Below, piece by piece: positions 44,401 through 54,979 of a stretch of DNA of 64,000 bases. The stretch lies in NCBI GenBank assembly GCA_030066195.1, contig JASJCB010000004.1, forward strand, positions 1 to 64,000, in the 5' to 3' direction. The position numbers and the translations under genes were made by a program. The notes below the pieces were generated by a model. It was given only the letters and a program-made list of their open reading frames with translations, made no database searches and was not told the origin of the DNA. Source of the DNA: Acidobacteriota bacterium. Its GTDB lineage: Bacteria; Acidobacteriota; Holophagae; Acanthopleuribacterales; Acanthopleuribacteraceae. How positions within the stretch are numbered: position 1 is the first letter of the stretch; the number at the start of each line of letters is the position of its first letter.

Positions 44401-46347
44401 TCAGCTCGCGGGGGTTGCTTCTTCCAGGCGTGGGAGCAGGGCGCGTAGGCGGTGGATGAGGGCCTTCGGGGCGTCTTTGGATCGGGCCGCGAAGCGGAAG
44501 CGGTGGTAGTCTTGTAGAAAACCCGTCAGGTCGGCTTTCAGGTTGCCGTCCAGGGTCAACTTGTCGATGTAGTCGTAGATGCCCTCGTCCGGTTTGCGTT
44601 CTCCGAAAGTTCTTGTCAGGCGGTGCTCTAATTGGCTGTATAAGCGAGCCAGGCGGGTGTCAGGTTGGAGGACCTTGTAGCGGAGAATCCAGGCCGTGAC
44701 ACCCGCGAAAATCAGGATTACCAGCCAGGCGAAGCGTTGCAGCAGAACCACGACGCCGTCGATCAGGTTGCGGAGTTGGACCTGGATGTAGAGGATGACC
44801 TCTTTCTGCGATTCGTGGTTGAAGGTCATGATCGATTTACGCCATAAGTATTGCAGGGTCGCCAGTTGCGTGGACAGGAAGCCGGGCGGCTCATAGGCAA
44901 CCGGCGGCGTGGGGTCGGCCTTGTGCCAGGCCCCGTCGTGAAAGTATTCTACCCAGGCGTGGGCGTCCGATTCGGTGATGTGATAGAACTCGGCATTGGG
45001 GTGTTTTTGCGTCATCAGGAAGCCCGTGACCAGGCGGGCGGGAATGCGTTGGGAGCGCAGCAGGAACACCATGGAACTGGCGAACAACTCGCAGTGACCC
45101 TCGCGCTTCTCCTTCATGAAATGGTAGAGCGGGTCCTTGCCCTGGTTGTTCACATCCAGCGTGTAGCCGAAGTTATCGGAGAAATAGTTCAGGAAGGCGT
45201 TCACTTTTTCGGGCGTAGTGGACGCGGGGTTATCCGCCGCACCCAGGATCTCGCGGGCGATTTCGCCGAAGTACTGCTGGTCGGAGTGTATTTGTGTGTA
45301 GATGTGGATGCGCCGGCCCATGCGGGTCCTGACCGGGCGCTTCATGGACGTGACCGTATACGACAGGGAGACGGGCAGGGGGCGGATGACCGAAATATGG
45401 TCCAGGCCGCTGAGCACCTTGACGGGATGCAGGTTGCCCTTCAGGGAGACCAGGTTGTCCAGGTAGAAGACCGTGTTGCCGTGCAGGGGTTGCAGGTCGA
45501 TACGGTAGCTGAGCAGCTCATCGCCCTCGGGTTCGCGGAAATAGAGCGTCTGGTTTTCCTTGGGCGACGGGAAGTAGGCGCTGAGCACCGTGGTGGACCA
45601 GGTTCCCTTGCGGTAGAAATCCAAGACCCGGCCCTTGATATAGGGATCGTGTAACTCGCCGTTCAAGGGCATGATATCCATGATGTGTTTTTTGGATCGT
45701 TTGAGGGAGCCGATATCGTTCAGGTTCACCCTGTTGCCGAAGCCGGAGGTGCGGTCGCCCAGCAGGCTGGGGATGGCGCCGAGTTCCTGGTAGGGGAAGC
45801 GCGGCATGATCCAGAACAGCGACATGCCGATGGCGAAGATGACGCCGAAGTGCAGCGGCGATACGGTGAGTCCCTTCAGGGGAATCCTGCGAAACCCGGT
45901 GGATTCGGACGCGTGCAGCAGCATCAGGCACAGCACCAGGGAGAACAGGTAGAGCAGCACGCCCCCAAAGAGGGCCAGGCCGGCATCCACCCGCGCATGG
46001 TACAGCAGGATCAGAAACGACAACAGGGCCAACAGTCGGGACGGCGCCCTGGGCCGTTTTTCGCCGTAGAACTCGTAGACGATACAGAAGAAAACCAGGA
46101 AGAAGATGGAGTATTTCATGGACACGCGCATGAAGTAGAACATGACCACGATGATGAAGGTCAGCGCGCCGTAGAGTTTCCACAGGCCGTGATTGCGAAT
46201 CGCTTCCAGGTCGTTGATATAGAACAGGGGCAACATGGAGGCAAGCGCCACGGCCAGCAGGGGGACTTCCAGGTCGCCGGAAAAAAACGACGCGAGCACG
46301 GAGCCGATGACCGGCAGGGTCAAGATACGCAATTGGTTGAGAGGCAT
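44401..46347 (-). CDS. TgpA-like membrane transglutaminase (DUF3488/transglut/DUF4129 type)
   Basis: A 648-residue membrane protein with about six N-terminal helices (1-200), a periplasmic transglutaminase-like domain with catalytic triad C419 (REGHCELFASS), His in DAHAWVEY and Asp in ADPTPP, a further membrane helix (about 560-580) and a cytoplasmic C-terminal domain. The ATG at 46347 has GAGGTAC upstream and is 7 bp after the histidine kinase stop; the longer frame overlaps that gene. Family members act at the cell envelope; the substrate is unknown. Confidence 0.88.
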   Translation of the reverse strand: MPLNQLRILTLPVIGSVLASFFSGDLEVPLLAVALASMLPLFYINDLEAIRNHGLWKLYGALTFIIVVMFYFMRVSMKYSIFFLVFFCIVYEFYGEKRPRAPSRLLALLSFLILLYHARVDAGLALFGGVLLYLFSLVLCLMLLHASESTGFRRIPLKGLTVSPLHFGVIFAIGMSLFWIMPRFPYQELGAIPSLLGDRTSGFGNRVNLNDIGSLKRSKKHIMDIMPLNGELHDPYIKGRVLDFYRKGTWSTTVLSAYFPSPKENQTLYFREPEGDELLSYRIDLQPLHGNTVFYLDNLVSLKGNLHPVKVLSGLDHISVIRPLPVSLSYTVTSMKRPVRTRMGRRIHIYTQIHSDQQYFGEIAREILGAADNPASTTPEKVNAFLNYFSDNFGYTLDVNNQGKDPLYHFMKEKREGHCELFASSMVFLLRSQRIPARLVTGFLMTQKHPNAEFYHITESDAHAWVEYFHDGAWHKADPTPPVAYEPPGFLSTQLATLQYLWRKSIMTFNHESQKEVILYIQVQLRNLIDGVVVLLQRFAWLVILIFAGVTAWILRYKVLQPDTRLARLYSQLEHRLTRTFGERKPDEGIYDYIDKLTLDGNLKADLTGFLQDYHRFRFAARSKDAPKALIHRLRALLPRLEEATPAS

Positions 46348-46354
46348 GTGTACC

Positions 46355-48202
46355 TCAGGCGAAAACGGTATTGCTTTGGGGAACCGGCGGCAGGGTGACG
46401 CGGAAGGTGGTGCCGCGATCCAACTCACTTTCTACATCGACCGTTCCGCCGTGAGCCTGAACGATGTGCTTGACGATGGACAGGCCCAAACCGGTGCCGC
46501 CTACTTCCCGACTGCGCGCCTTGTCTACCCGGTAGAAGCGTTCGAACAGACGGGGCAGGTGTTCCCTTGGGATGCCGTGTCCCTGGTCGATGACTTCCAC
46601 GTGCAGACCGCCGTCCAGAGCGTAGCCCCTTATTATAATACGCGATTCCGAGCCGCTGTACTTCAAGGCATTGTCCACCAGGTTGAAAATGGCCTGCTCG
46701 AAGAGGTTGCGATGCAAGCGGGCTTTCAGGTCGGCCGGGCAATCCAAGACCAGTTCTACCCGACTCTCCTCGGCGCGCTCGCGAAAATGGTCGACCACCG
46801 CGGACAACCGTTCCCGCAACGGACTCTCTTCCAGCACCAGTTCGATTTCGGTTTGTCCCTGCTCGATCTTCGACAGGCTGAGCAGGTCCTCGATGATATT
46901 GTGCAGCCGCTCCGACTGTTTGGAGATAATGCCCAGGAAACGGCGGGCCACATCGGGTTCGTCGACCGCGCCGGAGCGCAGGGTTTCCACGAAACCCTTG
47001 ATGGAGGTCACCGGCGTCCGCAGCTCGTGGGAAACGTTGGCTACGAAATCGCGGCGAATATCTTCCAATTGCTTCAAGCGCGTGACATCGTTGAGGACAA
47101 CCACGGCGCCGAAGGCCTGGCCGCTGTCGTTGCGCAGGCGCGTGCCGGTGGCTTGCAGGAAACGCTGGTCCGGCGTGTACATGACCAGGTTGTCCACAAT
47201 GGTCTTCGGGCTGTTCAGGGCCTTTTGCACGAACTGGTTGAACTCCATGTTGCGGATGGTTTCACTGACCCGTTTGCCGCGGCTGCGTTCCCTGCTCAGG
47301 TTGAACAGTTCGGCCATGGTGCGGTTCATGCGCAGGATACGGCCGTGAGAATCGACGGCCAGCACGGCCTCGATCATGCTGGACAGGATGGCTTCCACCT
47401 CGTTGCGTTGGGCAGCGATGGTCAGGGTGCGTTCGTCCAGGCGTGAAGCCAGGAGATTGATGGCGCGGGCCAGACCGCCGATCTCCTCGGAATGGGTTTC
47501 GGGCAGTTCCTTCAATTCGCCGCGAACAAAACGCAGCGCGTCCGAGGTCATGTTCTCGAAAGGGCGGCTGATGCGCCGCGATGTATTGAGAATGAAGAAG
47601 GTCGCCAGAATGGAAGTGATCAGCAAGGCGAGGAAGACCTTGCCGTAAATGGAACGCAGGGCCTCTTCTATGGAAGAGGTATTGCGGGCCACGCGCACCA
47701 CGGCGCGCATCTTGTCGCCTTCCAGTAACGGCAGGGCCACGTATACCATTTCCGTTTTCAGGGTATCCGAGTAGCGCGTGGACACGCCGCGTTGGCCGCG
47801 CATGGCCTCCAGGAACTCGGGACGGTCGTTGTGCAACTTCATCCTGGCGATATCCTCATCGGAATCGCCCAGAACGCGGCCGTCGGGATTGATTATGGTC
47901 AGGCGGTTGGAGAACTGGCCCCGCAGGGACTTGCAGACGGCGTCGACCTCGTCGGGTCTGCCGCCGGCCAGTAACTTGCCGATCTGGGCGCGCGCCAGCA
48001 CGGCGTTATTTTCCAATTCACGGACGGTTTGGTTGATATAGAACTCGCGGAAGGAAGCGGAGGCGAACCAGATGACCAATATCAAAAATACGATCACGAT
48101 AAGCAGGAAACTGGAGAAGATCTGCCATAGCAGTTTCCGCTTTTTCATGACCGGCCGGGTCTGTTCTATGGGCTCTTGACCGGTTTCCTGGGATTGTTCC
48201 AT
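46355..48202 (-). CDS. Sensor histidine kinase (PhoR/WalK-like)
   Basis: A 615-residue membrane kinase: N-terminal helix (LLWQIFSSFLLIVIVFLILVIWFA), periplasmic domain (about 50-190), second helix, HAMP (about 215-265), PAS domain (about 270-375), HisKA with H392 in NVSHELRTP, and HATPase with N-box FNLVDNALKYSG, DQGHGI and GTGLGLSIVKHIV. It phosphorylates the response regulator encoded 32 bp upstream. The domain order matches PhoR/PnpS-type phosphate sensors, but no pst or phoU genes are near, so the stimulus is open. Confidence 0.93.
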   Translation of the reverse strand: MEQSQETGQEPIEQTRPVMKKRKLLWQIFSSFLLIVIVFLILVIWFASASFREFYINQTVRELENNAVLARAQIGKLLAGGRPDEVDAVCKSLRGQFSNRLTIINPDGRVLGDSDEDIARMKLHNDRPEFLEAMRGQRGVSTRYSDTLKTEMVYVALPLLEGDKMRAVVRVARNTSSIEEALRSIYGKVFLALLITSILATFFILNTSRRISRPFENMTSDALRFVRGELKELPETHSEEIGGLARAINLLASRLDERTLTIAAQRNEVEAILSSMIEAVLAVDSHGRILRMNRTMAELFNLSRERSRGKRVSETIRNMEFNQFVQKALNSPKTIVDNLVMYTPDQRFLQATGTRLRNDSGQAFGAVVVLNDVTRLKQLEDIRRDFVANVSHELRTPVTSIKGFVETLRSGAVDEPDVARRFLGIISKQSERLHNIIEDLLSLSKIEQGQTEIELVLEESPLRERLSAVVDHFRERAEESRVELVLDCPADLKARLHRNLFEQAIFNLVDNALKYSGSESRIIIRGYALDGGLHVEVIDQGHGIPREHLPRLFERFYRVDKARSREVGGTGLGLSIVKHIVQAHGGTVDVESELDRGTTFRVTLPPVPQSNTVFA

Positions 48203-48234
48203 GGCCGCCGCGCTTCTACCTCCGAACCGTTGAC

Positions 48235-48933
48235 CTAGTCCTGGCTCAGGTCCTTGAACCGGTAGCCCACACTACGTACGGTTTCGATCAGGTGGCTGTG
48301 TTGCCCCAGCTTCTTGCGCAAGCCCACAACCAGGGTATCCACCGAACGGTCCGTAACCGCAAAGTTCTCGCCCCGAATGGCCGCCACGATTTGAGAGCGG
48401 GTGTAGGCCCATCCCTGGTGCGAAGCCAGGAAATGCAGGATCTTGAACTCCATGTTGGTGAGGTTGAGGGTCGTGCCGTCAATCTTGACTTCGTGCTTGC
48501 CGGGGTGAATCATCAGGTCGCCCATTTCCAGCACGCCGTCTTCGACCTTGGTCCGGGCTTCGCCGCGTCGCATCAATGCCTTGATCCGGGCTTGCAGCAC
48601 CTTGGGGCTGAACGGTTTGGTCATGTAATCGTCGGCGCCGACTTCCAGGCCGGTCACAATGTCGGCCTCTTCGTCCTTGGCGGTCAGCATCATGACTCGC
48701 GTATCGGAAGTTTTGGTATTGCCTTTGATGGTCTTGCATACTTCCATGCCGTCGAGGCCCGGCAACATCAGGTCAAGGATCACCAGATCCGGCTTCAGGC
48801 CCGGAAGTGCTTTCAATGCATCTTCTCCGGAGGGGAAGCCCGATACTTTGTAGTTTGCTTTCTCAAGGTTGTAGGTGATCAATTCGAGAATGTCCTGCTC
48901 GTCTTCAACAACAAGAATGTGCTCGTTAGCCAT
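48235..48933 (-). CDS. OmpR/PhoB-family response regulator
   Basis: About 232 residues: receiver domain with phospho-acceptor D54 (VILDLMLPG), acidic pocket VVEDEQD, switch Thr (MMLTAKDEE) and Lys (MTKPF), then a winged-helix DNA-binding domain (MEFKILHFLASHQGWAYTRSQI...DRSVDTLVVGLRKKLG). I chose ATG 48933 (MANEHILVVEDE) by comparison with the family; GTG 48951 also exists. Pair partner of the downstream kinase. Confidence 0.93.
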   Translation of the reverse strand: MANEHILVVEDEQDILELITYNLEKANYKVSGFPSGEDALKALPGLKPDLVILDLMLPGLDGMEVCKTIKGNTKTSDTRVMMLTAKDEEADIVTGLEVGADDYMTKPFSPKVLQARIKALMRRGEARTKVEDGVLEMGDLMIHPGKHEVKIDGTTLNLTNMEFKILHFLASHQGWAYTRSQIVAAIRGENFAVTDRSVDTLVVGLRKKLGQHSHLIETVRSVGYRFKDLSQD

Positions 48934-49245
48934 GCGATTTACTACACTCACAAGATCATGATTTGGGCCGATGCATTGTCCCGGCCACCTCTAAGATAAC
49001 CGAAAACCTCACAATCTACAAACACCGCCGACATCCCGCCTTCGGCGGGTTTCCGACAGCCGGGCCGAGTCCGCAATCACCGGCGGCCTATCTAAAACTT
49101 TGCAGCGCAAATGGTTGCCTGAAAAAAAATGGGCCTGTACGTCGCGCGAGCCGACCCTTGCGGGTCCTTTTGCTCACGTAAATCTGACATTAAATGGATG
49201 TTCGGCTGACCGCTGAATCGACTGAAAGCCAGACGCGGCAAGCCC

Positions 49246-50124
49246 TTACAGGGCGGCTTCCGAGCGCCGGGAGATAAGGATATACGTATTGTGTCGGCGG
49301 AATTCATCCATCGAAAGTGCGCGATTGCCGGGACTCCCCGATCCAAGGAGACTGCCCTTGTCGGCCGGTTCCATGCCTATGGCGGAAAGCTCCCGGCCCA
49401 TGGTTTCGTGTTCCACCCCCAAATCTTCGGCCAAACGAGTGTACCGCGACCACTCGGCAAGCAGGGAACGGGTAATCAAGCCTTGATCGATACAGCTCCG
49501 GAAATATTTACGATAGACCGTGACGGCCCGGGTCTTGTCGCCGGTATCGACAAGGGTTTGCGCCAGTTCCACATAGGCCGTTGCGTCGAGGGCGCGTTTG
49601 ACCCGGTTGGGATGGGTCATGAACTCGGGATGTTGTACGGCGGCTTCCAAGGTTTCGATTCGAAGCGCCGAACGCCGCGCCTCGGTAAACTGCTCGTCCG
49701 AGGGGTGTTTCTCGTAGGCGTCGGCCAGGGCAATCAAGGCATCCGCTTCAAAGACGGAGCCGGCAACCTTTTCCCGCAGACGTTCCAGGGTGGTGACCGC
49801 TTCCGCGTGTCGATTCACATGTTGTAACGCGGTCACCCTGGCTTCGGCTCCCCGATAGGCGCGCTCGTAATAGTCAAAAGGTTCCAAGGTCTTGTCCCGG
49901 CGTTCCCTGTCCAAGGCTTTTTGGAAGGCCTCGTAGTCGGCTTGAAACGCCGCCATCTTTCCGGCACGGGCCTCCTTATCGGACATCACGGCCAGTTCCA
50001 TTTCACCGACGCCGATCAGTTCACCGAGTAGTTGGGACGATGTTTTGAAGTAGTCCGCCCGAGCCTGCCAAAGGATTACGGCGACGGACAAGACCAAAAA
50101 GAGACCGATTTTGACTATTTTCAT
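49246..50124 (-). CDS. Membrane-anchored helical (TPR-like) protein
   Basis: A 292-residue protein with one N-terminal membrane segment or signal (KIGLFLVLSVAVILWQARA) and a helix-rich body whose pattern (YERAYRGAEARVTALQHVNRHAEAVTTLERL, YVELAQTLVDTGDKTRAVTVYRKYF) resembles tetratricopeptide repeats. Probably periplasmic. GAGGTCC precedes the ATG. No operon partner; function not recognised. Confidence 0.75.
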   Translation of the reverse strand: MKIVKIGLFLVLSVAVILWQARADYFKTSSQLLGELIGVGEMELAVMSDKEARAGKMAAFQADYEAFQKALDRERRDKTLEPFDYYERAYRGAEARVTALQHVNRHAEAVTTLERLREKVAGSVFEADALIALADAYEKHPSDEQFTEARRSALRIETLEAAVQHPEFMTHPNRVKRALDATAYVELAQTLVDTGDKTRAVTVYRKYFRSCIDQGLITRSLLAEWSRYTRLAEDLGVEHETMGRELSAIGMEPADKGSLLGSGSPGNRALSMDEFRRHNTYILISRRSEAAL

Positions 50125-50349
50125 TACAGAAGGACCTCATGTGCTGAAATGATGCGCGGAGAGCTCTAAACGATGAAAAAACGCTTCCGACCAGGGGTGC
50201 ACACAACCAATCGATGAAGTCCTGGGGATAAGGGTTGCTATCGATGCCCGGCAGGCGACAGTAATCATTGTAAGCGTCGCCGAAGAATATCGTCAACTGG
50301 GGGAACTACGGGTTTTTATCTCCCGAACGCCGGCATTCGGGTAGACGGA

Positions 50350-51222
50350 CTAGCGGCGCAGAAGGATGGTGTTGATCTCGTCGCGAGCCTTTGCGGCCGC
50401 ATTTTCGATGGCGTCGAAGCCGTGTTCCGGCCAGTCCTTGGGGAAGAGAATGCCTCGCGAGGAATTGATCAGGGCGCCGTAGCCGTCTTTGTTAAAGGCC
50501 GCTTTGATCGCCTCCTTGCTGCCGCCCTGAGCCCCGTAACCCGGCACCAGGATCAGTGATCGGGGCATCAGCCCGCGCAAGGAGCGCATATGATCGGGAT
50601 AGGTGGCGCCGATAACCGCGCCCACGTTGCCGTAACCCGACTCGCCCACGGTTTCCTCGTTCCAGCTGTTCACCGCCTCGGCCATACTGTGAGCCAGGGT
50701 TTTTCCACCCTCGATCGGCAGATCCTGCAATTCACCGCTGGAGGGGTTGGAGGTCTTGACCAGCACAAAGATTCCGTTATCATGATTTTTGATGAAGGGC
50801 AGAATGCCGTCGCTGCCCAGGTAGCCGTTGACCGTGAGCGCATCCGAGGGAAAGCCCGGGGGCATGGAAGTGTCGCCGAAAAAGGCCCGCGCGTAAGCCT
50901 CTGCCGTGCTGCCGATGTCATTGCGTTTGGCGTCGGTGAGAATGATGCCGCCGGACTTGCGAATCATACCCAACAGCCGGTTCAGGGCCCGCATGCCGGC
51001 CAGTCCGTATTGTTCGAAAAAGGCAACCTGCGGTTTATACGCCGCCACGTAGGAAGTGGTGACGGCGACCGTCTTGCTGAGAAAGGCCACCAGGGTCTCT
51101 TCCACCTCGAGGTATTTGTTCTTGAAATCAGGGGGAATGCGATCCCAATGAGGGTCCAGACCCACCACCAGGCGGCTTTTTTTCTTCCGGCAAGTCTCGA
51201 TCACCCTGTCCGCAAAATGCAT
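50350..51222 (-). CDS. pyrF: Orotidine 5'-phosphate decarboxylase
   Basis: Last step of UMP synthesis. A 290-residue protein of the longer (type 2) PyrF subfamily: VGLDPHWDRIP at the start, active-site ILTDAKRNDIGST with the D-x-K-x-x-D catalytic array, and the phosphate loop VPGYGAQGG near the C-terminus. Monocistronic by spacing. Confidence 0.95.
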   Translation of the reverse strand: MHFADRVIETCRKKKSRLVVGLDPHWDRIPPDFKNKYLEVEETLVAFLSKTVAVTTSYVAAYKPQVAFFEQYGLAGMRALNRLLGMIRKSGGIILTDAKRNDIGSTAEAYARAFFGDTSMPPGFPSDALTVNGYLGSDGILPFIKNHDNGIFVLVKTSNPSSGELQDLPIEGGKTLAHSMAEAVNSWNEETVGESGYGNVGAVIGATYPDHMRSLRGLMPRSLILVPGYGAQGGSKEAIKAAFNKDGYGALINSSRGILFPKDWPEHGFDAIENAAAKARDEINTILLRR

Positions 51223-51419
51223 GCCTCAACTCCTCATACCATCAACGGATGCGGCCGTGAGCGCCACCCGTCTGCAACGTTATAACACGGAACGCGCCGG
51301 CTGCCTAATCGGTAACATGCAAACATGCAAACGCCTGTTCGATTGTCGTGGTGCGGATTGAAATAAGGAAATATTGTCCGTTGTCCTCGGGGAACTACTC
51401 CGAAGCCCGAAAAGAAAAT

Positions 51420-51455
51420 GGGGCCGGTAGGTGCTGCAATATACCTACCGGCCCC
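51420..51455 (-). terminator. Intrinsic terminator downstream of rho
   Basis: Arms GGGGCCGGTAGGT (51420-51432) and ACCTACCGGCCCC (51443-51455), a perfect 13-bp stem with 10-base loop. On the minus strand it is followed by CATTTTCTTTTC, a T-rich tail, so it fits a rho-independent terminator for the rho transcript. Confidence 0.85.
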
Positions 51456-51564
51456 GGAGAAGAAATTATTCGAAGCCTTTTCAAGCAACACCTGGAACAA
51501 TATCCCGGGGAGGCTTTATTCCCGAAGTGGAAAAAAATTTTAAAAAACCTCGATAAAGGCTGTT

Positions 51565-52818
51565 CTAGCCGCCTCTGGTCAGGCTTTCCAAGAAGTCGTT
51601 ATTGCTTTTCGTCTTGGCCAGGCGTTCGCAAAGCAGTTCCATCGCTTCCGTGGCGGACAGCGGATTGAGGACCTTTCGCAAAACCCAAAGACGGTTGAGT
51701 TCCAGCTTGGAGAGCAGCAACTCTTCCTTACGGGTGCCGGAACGGGAGATATCGATGGCGGGGAAGACCCGGCGCTCGGAGAGACGGCGGTCCAGGATGA
51801 CTTCCATGTTGCCGGTGCCCTTGAATTCCTCGAAGATGACCTCGTCCATACGGCTGCCGGTTTCGATCAAGGCGGTGGCGATGATCGTCAGGCTGCCGCC
51901 GCCCTCGATGTTCCTCGCGGCGCCGAAAAACCGTTTAGGCCGTTGCAGCGCATTCGAGTCGACGCCGCCGGACAAGACCTTGCCGCTGGGAGGCACGATG
52001 GTGTTGTAGGCGCGAGCCAGGCGGGTGATGGAGTCGAGCAGGATGACCACGTCGCGGCGGGATTCTACCAGGCGTTTAGCCTTCTCGATCACCATTTCGG
52101 CCACCTGAACGTGGCGGTTGGCCGGTTCGTCGAAGGTGGAACTGATCACCTCGCCGTCCACGGAGCGTTCCATGTCGGTGACTTCTTCAGGGCGCTCGTC
52201 GATGAGCAGCACGATCAGGTAGACCTCGGGGTGATTGGCGGTGATGGAGTTGGCGATGCTTTGCAGCAGCATGGTCTTACCGGTACGGGGCGGCGCCACG
52301 ATGAGGCCGCGTTGACCCTTGCCCAGCGGGGTCATCAGGTCCAGCACGCGGCCGGACAGGTTTTCGCCCTCCGTTTCCAGGCTGATGCGCTGCTCGGGGT
52401 AAAGCGGAATGAGGCTGTCGAAGAAAATCTTTTCAGCGGCTTCCTCGGTAGGCTCGAAGTTGATGGCCTCGATCTTCAGCAGCGCGAAATACTTCTCGCC
52501 TTCCTTGGGCGGTCTGATCTGGCCGCTGACCGTGTCGCCCGTTTGCAGGTTGAACTTGCGGATCTGGGACGGGGAGACATAAACATCGTCGGGACCGGGC
52601 AGGTAGTTGTAGTCGGGCGCCCGCAGGAACCCGAATCCTTCCGGCAATACTTCCAGGACGCCTTCACTGAACATCAAACCGTCTTTTTCGGTCTGAGCTT
52701 GCAGGATACGGAAGATCATATCCTGCTTCCGCATTCCGGCGGTGCTGTCTATCTTTAGTTTCTTGCACTTCTTGGCAAGATCTTCCACGGAAAGTTCTTT
52801 CAGCTCTGTGATATTCAT
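51565..52818 (-). CDS. rho: Transcription termination factor Rho
   Basis: A 417-residue hexameric RNA helicase. N-terminal helical domain ([18 protein letters not shown]), RNA-binding cold-shock-like domain ([36 protein letters not shown]), and RecA-like ATPase with P-loop [21 protein letters not shown] and the Q/R-loop region [34 protein letters not shown]. Start ATG overlaps the engB stop (ATGA), so the genes are coupled. Confidence 0.98.
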   Translation of the reverse strand: MNITELKELSVEDLAKKCKKLKIDSTAGMRKQDMIFRILQAQTEKDGLMFSEGVLEVLPEGFGFLRAPDYNYLPGPDDVYVSPSQIRKFNLQTGDTVSGQIRPPKEGEKYFALLKIEAINFEPTEEAAEKIFFDSLIPLYPEQRISLETEGENLSGRVLDLMTPLGKGQRGLIVAPPRTGKTMLLQSIANSITANHPEVYLIVLLIDERPEEVTDMERSVDGEVISSTFDEPANRHVQVAEMVIEKAKRLVESRRDVVILLDSITRLARAYNTIVPPSGKVLSGGVDSNALQRPKRFFGAARNIEGGGSLTIIATALIETGSRMDEVIFEEFKGTGNMEVILDRRLSERRVFPAIDISRSGTRKEELLLSKLELNRLWVLRKVLNPLSATEAMELLCERLAKTKSNNDFLESLTRGG

Positions 52819-53432
52819 GTGGCAGCTTCCTTGGTTGATTGATTCCAGTTTCCGTCAAAAGAACCGGCGATAATTTGCCAAACGTCTTTCATTCCCCGAC
52901 CGGAAGTAGCCGATGTGGCCACCAACTCACTCCGGTCGAGATCCAGTTCCTTAGCTATCCTGGTCTGCTGATTGATAATTTTGTTATTGGACAATTTATC
53001 CGCCTTGGTGAGGATGATGTGAAAGGGAAGTCGGTGGTGTTGTAACCAGTCCAACATCTGGCGGTCGTTAGCGTTGGGTTCGTGTCGAATGTCGATGAGG
53101 AGGAAGATAACGGCGATGAACGGCGTGGTTTCCAGGTAGGTTTCAATGAGTTCTCCCCATCCTGCCCGCTCCCGGCGACTGACCTTGGCGAAACCGTAAC
53201 CCGGGATATCGACGAAGTAGAAGCGGTCGTTGATGAGGAAGTAGTTGACCAAACGGGTTTTGCCCGGCGTTTGCGACGTTTTTGCCAGCTTTTTTCTGTT
53301 GAGCAGTTTGTTCAACAGGCTGGACTTGCCCACATTGGATTTGCCGGCGAAGACCACATGGGGAATCGGCCGACGAAGGAATTGGCTGGGTTTTGCTGCG
53401 GAAGTTTCAAAGTTTGCGGATCGAATTTGCAT
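52815..53432 (-). CDS. engB: Ribosome biogenesis GTPase EngB/YsxC
   Basis: A 205-residue GTPase involved in large ribosomal subunit assembly. G1 [21 protein letters not shown] switch, G3 DIPGYGFA, G4 TKADKL. Normal family length. It is the first gene of an engB-rho pair. Confidence 0.96.
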   Translation of the reverse strand: MQIRSANFETSAAKPSQFLRRPIPHVVFAGKSNVGKSSLLNKLLNRKKLAKTSQTPGKTRLVNYFLINDRFYFVDIPGYGFAKVSRRERAGWGELIETYLETTPFIAVIFLLIDIRHEPNANDRQMLDWLQHHRLPFHIILTKADKLSNNKIINQQTRIAKELDLDRSELVATSATSGRGMKDVWQIIAGSFDGNWNQSTKEAAT

Positions 53433-53650
53433 ACATCAGTCTGTAGGAACTACGTTTTTCGGTTGAGTTGGTTTTGAAAATCAGGGAGTTGATCAGACTT
53501 TGAGTATACCCCAAAGGCAAAATTAATGCAAGGGAAAGTAGAGAATTCAGCGCCTAAGCCCCTCACCGCCGGCAGAACAAAAAGTGAGGCGGGACCCAAT
53601 AACGGTGCGGCTGAAAAATAGAGTTACCCTTCCCAGGCTGTCTTTCAGGT

Positions 53651-53682
53651 GCGAAGCGGGCCCTTGGTAAAACCCGCCTCGC
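53651..53682 (-). terminator. Hairpin downstream of clpX
   Basis: Arms GCGAAGCGGG (53651-53660) and CCCGCCTCGC (53673-53682) pair with one mismatch. Located 18 bp past the clpX stop, so a candidate terminator; the T run on the minus strand is weak. Confidence 0.45.
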
Positions 53683-53699
53683 GTCAGGCCGGGATGGAA

Positions 53700-54932
53700 T
53701 CATCCGGCCTTTTCTTCCAGAACCTCGAACTGGTGTCGGCTCTGTTTGCGGATGATGTCCGCGGTGATCAACAGGTCTTCCTTCTGCTTCTGGCTCGGCA
53801 GGTCGAAAAGGAAGTCCAGCATCAGGTTTTCCATGATCAAACGCAGGCCGCGGGCGCCCAGTTTGCGTTCAATGGCCTGATGGGCGATCAATTTGACGGC
53901 GTCCTTGGAGAACTTGAGGCTGACCCCTTCCATCTCGAAAATCTTCTGGTACTGGCGCACCAGGGCGTTTTTCGGTTCGGTCAGGATACGGCCCAGATCT
54001 TCCTCTTCCAAGGGCTCCAGGTAGGAAACAACCGGAACCCGACCCACGAATTCGGGAATCATGCCGAATTTGATCAGGTCCTCGGGCTCTACAAAGCTGT
54101 AGATGGATTTGTGGTCCAGGCGGCGGTGCTTGGGCTGTTTGGCCATAAAGCCGAGGGTCGCCTTGCCCATCCGCCGTTCCACGATCTTGTTCAGGCCCAC
54201 GAATGCGCCGCCGGCGATGAACAGGATGTTGGAGGTGTCCAGCTGGTAGAATTCCTGGTGAGGGTGCTTGCGGCCGCCCTGGGGAGGAACGTTGGCCACG
54301 GTGCCTTCCAGGATCTTGAGCAGCGCCTGCTGAACGCCCTCGCCGCTGACATCGCGGGTAATGCTGGTGTTCTCACCCTTGCGCGAAATCTTGTCGATTT
54401 CGTCGATGTAGATGATCCCGCGTTGCGCCTTTTCGATGTCGTAGTCGGCAGCCTGTAACAGGCGGAGCAAGATGTTCTCTACATCCTCGCCCACATAACC
54501 CGCCTCGGTCAGGGTCGTGGCGTCCACAATGGTGAACGGCACGTCCAAAACCTTAGCGAGGGTGCGGGCCAGCAGGGTTTTCCCGGTTCCGGTATCGCCG
54601 ATCAACAACACGTTGCTCTTTTCCAGTTCCACATCGTCGTTCTTGCTGCGGGGTTGGGAAATCCGGCGGTAGTGCGTGTAGACGGCCACGGCCAGCTTGC
54701 GCTTGGCCAGGTGTTGACCCAAAACATAATCGTCCAGAAAATTTTTCAGGTCGGTAGGGGTAAAGGTCTGTTCCGGGAAGTCGTTCTCGTATACCTGATC
54801 CTCTTGTGCAATATCGTTACACACGTTGACGCACTCGTCGCAGATGTAGACGTCCGGGCCCGCGATCAGTTTTTTGACTTCACGTTGGCTTTTATTGCAG
54901 AAGGAACATCTCAGGTCTCGGGGTGATTTCAT
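53700..54932 (-). CDS. clpX: ATP-dependent Clp protease ATP-binding subunit ClpX
   Basis: A 410-residue unfoldase that feeds substrates to ClpP. N-terminal zinc-binding domain with four cysteines ([11 protein letters not shown]...[10 protein letters not shown]), AAA+ module with P-loop GDTGTGKT, Walker [11 protein letters not shown], and an LGF loop (KATLGF) at the place of the IGF contact with ClpP. I chose ATG 54932 ([12 protein letters not shown]) because GGAGAAG lies upstream; the longer frame starts with TTG at 54965. Follows clpP by about 47 bp. Confidence 0.97.
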   Translation of the reverse strand: MKSPRDLRCSFCNKSQREVKKLIAGPDVYICDECVNVCNDIAQEDQVYENDFPEQTFTPTDLKNFLDDYVLGQHLAKRKLAVAVYTHYRRISQPRSKNDDVELEKSNVLLIGDTGTGKTLLARTLAKVLDVPFTIVDATTLTEAGYVGEDVENILLRLLQAADYDIEKAQRGIIYIDEIDKISRKGENTSITRDVSGEGVQQALLKILEGTVANVPPQGGRKHPHQEFYQLDTSNILFIAGGAFVGLNKIVERRMGKATLGFMAKQPKHRRLDHKSIYSFVEPEDLIKFGMIPEFVGRVPVVSYLEPLEEEDLGRILTEPKNALVRQYQKIFEMEGVSLKFSKDAVKLIAHQAIERKLGARGLRLIMENLMLDFLFDLPSQKQKEDLLITADIIRKQSRHQFEVLEEKAG

Positions 54933-54979
54933 ATGGCGTTCTTCTCCATCCTTGCTGCCCGACAAGGGCGGTTGGGGTG

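Noticed and set aside
50021..50296. Minus-strand 91-codon frame upstream of the TPR-like gene
   Set aside because: Overlaps the start of the better-supported gene at 49246-50124 in another frame and has no recognisable feature.
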